Assembly: GCF_000172635.2 (NCBI RefSeq)
Contig: NC_018632.1
Coordinates: 3,968,001 to 4,032,000 of the forward strand
Direction: 5' to 3'
DNA from: Alteromonas macleodii ATCC 27126
GTDB lineage: Bacteria; Pseudomonadota; Gammaproteobacteria; Enterobacterales; Alteromonadaceae
Length of the DNA stretch: 64,000 bases
Every line of letters begins with the position of its first letter. Position 1 is the stretch's first letter. This document shows positions 62,685-64,000 of this stretch, one piece after another. The notes under the pieces are model-generated. The model made no database searches, was not told the DNA's origin, and saw only the letters and a program-made list of their open reading frames with translations. The position numbers and the translations under genes are program-made.

Positions 62685-62753
62685 AACTCTTGTTCATGTA
62701 GAAGGGTTAGTTGAACATATCAACTAACGGGGAAACTTCTACTTAGCGCTAAA

Positions 62754-64000
62754 TTACAAGATAAAGCGCGACAGATCTTCGTTATCTACCAAGGTTTCTA
62801 AGTGGCTGTTAACGTAGTCTGCATCAATCACGAACGACTCACCGCTCTTTTCAGAGGCGTCAAACGAGATATCTTCCATAAGGCGCTCTAGCACGGTGTG
62901 CAAACGGCGGGCACCAATGTTTTCAGTGCGCTCATTCACCTGCCATGCCGCTTCGGCTATACGCTGTATACCAGAATCGTCGAAACTAATATCCACGCCT
63001 TCTGTCTTCATTAGCGCAATGTACTGGTGCGTTAATGACGCATTCGGCTCGGTAAGAATGCGCTTGAAGTCACCGACTTTAAGCGCAGATAGCTCAACGC
63101 GAATTGGAAGACGACCCTGAAGCTCTGGAATAAGGTCCGACGGCTTGCTCATTTGGAATGCGCCCGAAGCGATAAACAAGATATGGTCAGTTTTAACCAT
63201 GCCGTGTTTTGTCGATACCGTTGAACCTTCCACAAGTGGAAGCAAGTCACGCTGAACACCTTCGCGAGATACATCAGCCGACGAGTTACCCTCGCGCTTA
63301 CAAATTTTGTCAATTTCGTCGATAAACACAATACCGTGCTGTTCTACCGACTCAATGGCTTTTTCTTTCAAATCTTCTTGATTCACAAGGCGTGCAGCCT
63401 CTTCTTCAATTAGTAGTTTGAACGCTTCTTTAATTTTCAGCTTCTTCTTTTTCTTTTGCGAACCCGACAAGTTCTGGAACATGCCTTGAAGCTGATTGGT
63501 CATTTCTTCCATACCTGGAGGCGCCATAATTTCTACGCCAACCTGCGGAAGTGCTACGTCAATTTCAATTTCTTTGTCGTCTAGGTCGCCTTGACGAAGC
63601 TTTTTGCGAAATGCTTGGCGCGTGCCGCGATCTTCAACGTTTTCCTTATTACCCCATGCATCTTCTGGTGGAGGCAGCAAAACGTCTAAAATGCGCTCTT
63701 CCGCAGCTTCTTCTGCGCGGAATTTCACCTTTTTCATTTCATTTTCTTTCGTCATCTTCACCGCAATATCAGCAAGATCACGAATGATGGTCTCAACTTC
63801 TTTACCTACATAGCCCACTTCGGTGAACTTAGTCGCTTCAACTTTAATGAATGGCGCGTTAGCAAGTTTTGCTAAACGGCGGGCTATTTCAGTTTTACCC
63901 ACACCCGTAGGGCCAATCATCAAAATATTTTTTGGCGTAACTTCTTGGCGCAGCTCAGGTTCAAGCTGCATACGACGCCAGCGATTTCGAAGTGCAATAG
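62754..64000 (-). CDS. hslU: HslU, ATPase subunit of HslUV protease (5' end outside window)
   Basis: The frame is open to the window edge (the last visible part reads [20 protein letters not shown], matching E. coli HslU from about residue 29), so the ATG is just outside; an internal Met at 63971 is not the start. Walker [34 protein letters not shown] with the pore motif GYVG, the I-domain ([17 protein letters not shown] to [15 protein letters not shown]), Walker [25 protein letters not shown] (sensor region) and the C-terminal [13 protein letters not shown] end are present. HslU unfolds substrates for HslV, whose gene would lie upstream outside the window. Confidence 0.97.
   Translation of the reverse strand, partial: IALRNRWRRMQLEPELRQEVTPKNILMIGPTGVGKTEIARRLAKLANAPFIKVEATKFTEVGYVGKEVETIIRDLADIAVKMTKENEMKKVKFRAEEAAEERILDVLLPPPEDAWGNKENVEDRGTRQAFRKKLRQGDLDDKEIEIDVALPQVGVEIMAPPGMEEMTNQLQGMFQNLSGSQKKKKKLKIKEAFKLLIEEEAARLVNQEDLKEKAIESVEQHGIVFIDEIDKICKREGNSSADVSREGVQRDLLPLVEGSTVSTKHGMVKTDHILFIASGAFQMSKPSDLIPELQGRLPIRVELSALKVGDFKRILTEPNASLTHQYIALMKTEGVDISFDDSGIQRIAEAAWQVNERTENIGARRLHTVLERLMEDISFDASEKSGESFVIDADYVNSHLETLVDNEDLSRFIL

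Noticed and set aside
1..64000. CRISPR arrays, tRNA or rRNA genes, insertion sequences, prophage or integrase genes, replication origin
   Set aside because: I looked for regularly spaced repeats, transposase or integrase motifs, tRNA-like cloverleaf ends and DnaA-box clusters and found none that I could support by reading.

Overview
The window looks like chromosome of a marine gammaproteobacterium of the Alteromonadales, most likely Alteromonas or a close relative. This is inferred from gene content and protein similarity: gammaproteobacterial ubiD-fre, ubiE-ubiJ-ubiB, prlC, gorA and hslU; a MotX component of a sodium-driven polar flagellar motor; two large TonB-dependent receptors; and many secreted peptidase and amidohydrolase-type proteins. 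No rRNA, tRNA, CRISPR array, insertion sequence or prophage is visible. Genes are dense on both strands and many are closed by clear hairpin terminators.

Layout. 1-6.6 kb: the end of a PhoD-like phosphatase, a ParDE/RelBE-type toxin-antitoxin pair, a TonB-dependent receptor, a PepSY lipoprotein, a cytochrome b561, motX and a small TIGR02647-type protein. 6.9-9.2 kb: ubiD and fre. 9.4-13.7 kb: three exported proteins (lipoprotein, M28 peptidase, solute-binding-like protein). 13.9-16.7 kb: a bacteriophytochrome hybrid kinase. 16.9-19.8 kb: a GbsR/MarR-like regulator followed by a cyanide-insensitive-type cytochrome bd oxidase (cydAB). 20.2-24.1 kb: a 54-codon basic small protein with its own promoter and terminator, a chemoreceptor, an Lrp-type regulator, an exported protein and a cold-shock protein. 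24.4-30.4 kb (minus strand): ubiB, ubiJ, ubiE, a Tag-like glycosylase and oligopeptidase A. 30.7-35.2 kb: a four-gene sensory cassette (HTH-receiver protein, PhnD-like binding protein, histidine kinase, receiver plus degenerate HD-GYP). 35.4-46.0 kb: gorA, a molybdopterin oxidoreductase, a Fur-box-preceded TonB receptor with a PepSY membrane protein, and an amidohydrolase fused to a beta-propeller.

Two accessory loci stand out. At 46.3-54.5 kb, eight co-directional genes appear to encode an envelope machine. They comprise a Ser/Gly-rich secreted protein, a lipoprotein, two single-pass PEGA-type proteins (one ending in a cysteine-free SUMF1-like domain), a 35-residue membrane or secreted peptide, a MotA/TolQ/ExbB-family channel, and two von Willebrand A proteins. 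The N-terminal membrane segments of the two vWA proteins resemble the TolR/ExbD/MotB helix with its membrane Asp. I know no named system with this composition; it is the best candidate for an undescribed system. At 56.5-61.7 kb lies a compact RiPP locus: HlyD-type adaptor, C39 peptidase-ABC exporter, short LuxR-type regulator, double-glycine precursor peptide and an ATP-grasp ligase. This fits a graspetide (omega-ester or omega-amide peptide) pathway. Between the two loci, on the opposite strand, is a soluble class I-like HMG-CoA reductase with an extra N-terminal domain, unusual for a gammaproteobacterium. The window ends with a second toxin-antitoxin-like pair (DUF4258 plus HTH) and the 3' part of hslU.

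Calls rest on reading the translated sequence and remembered family motifs. No database search, structure prediction or composition calculation was run.
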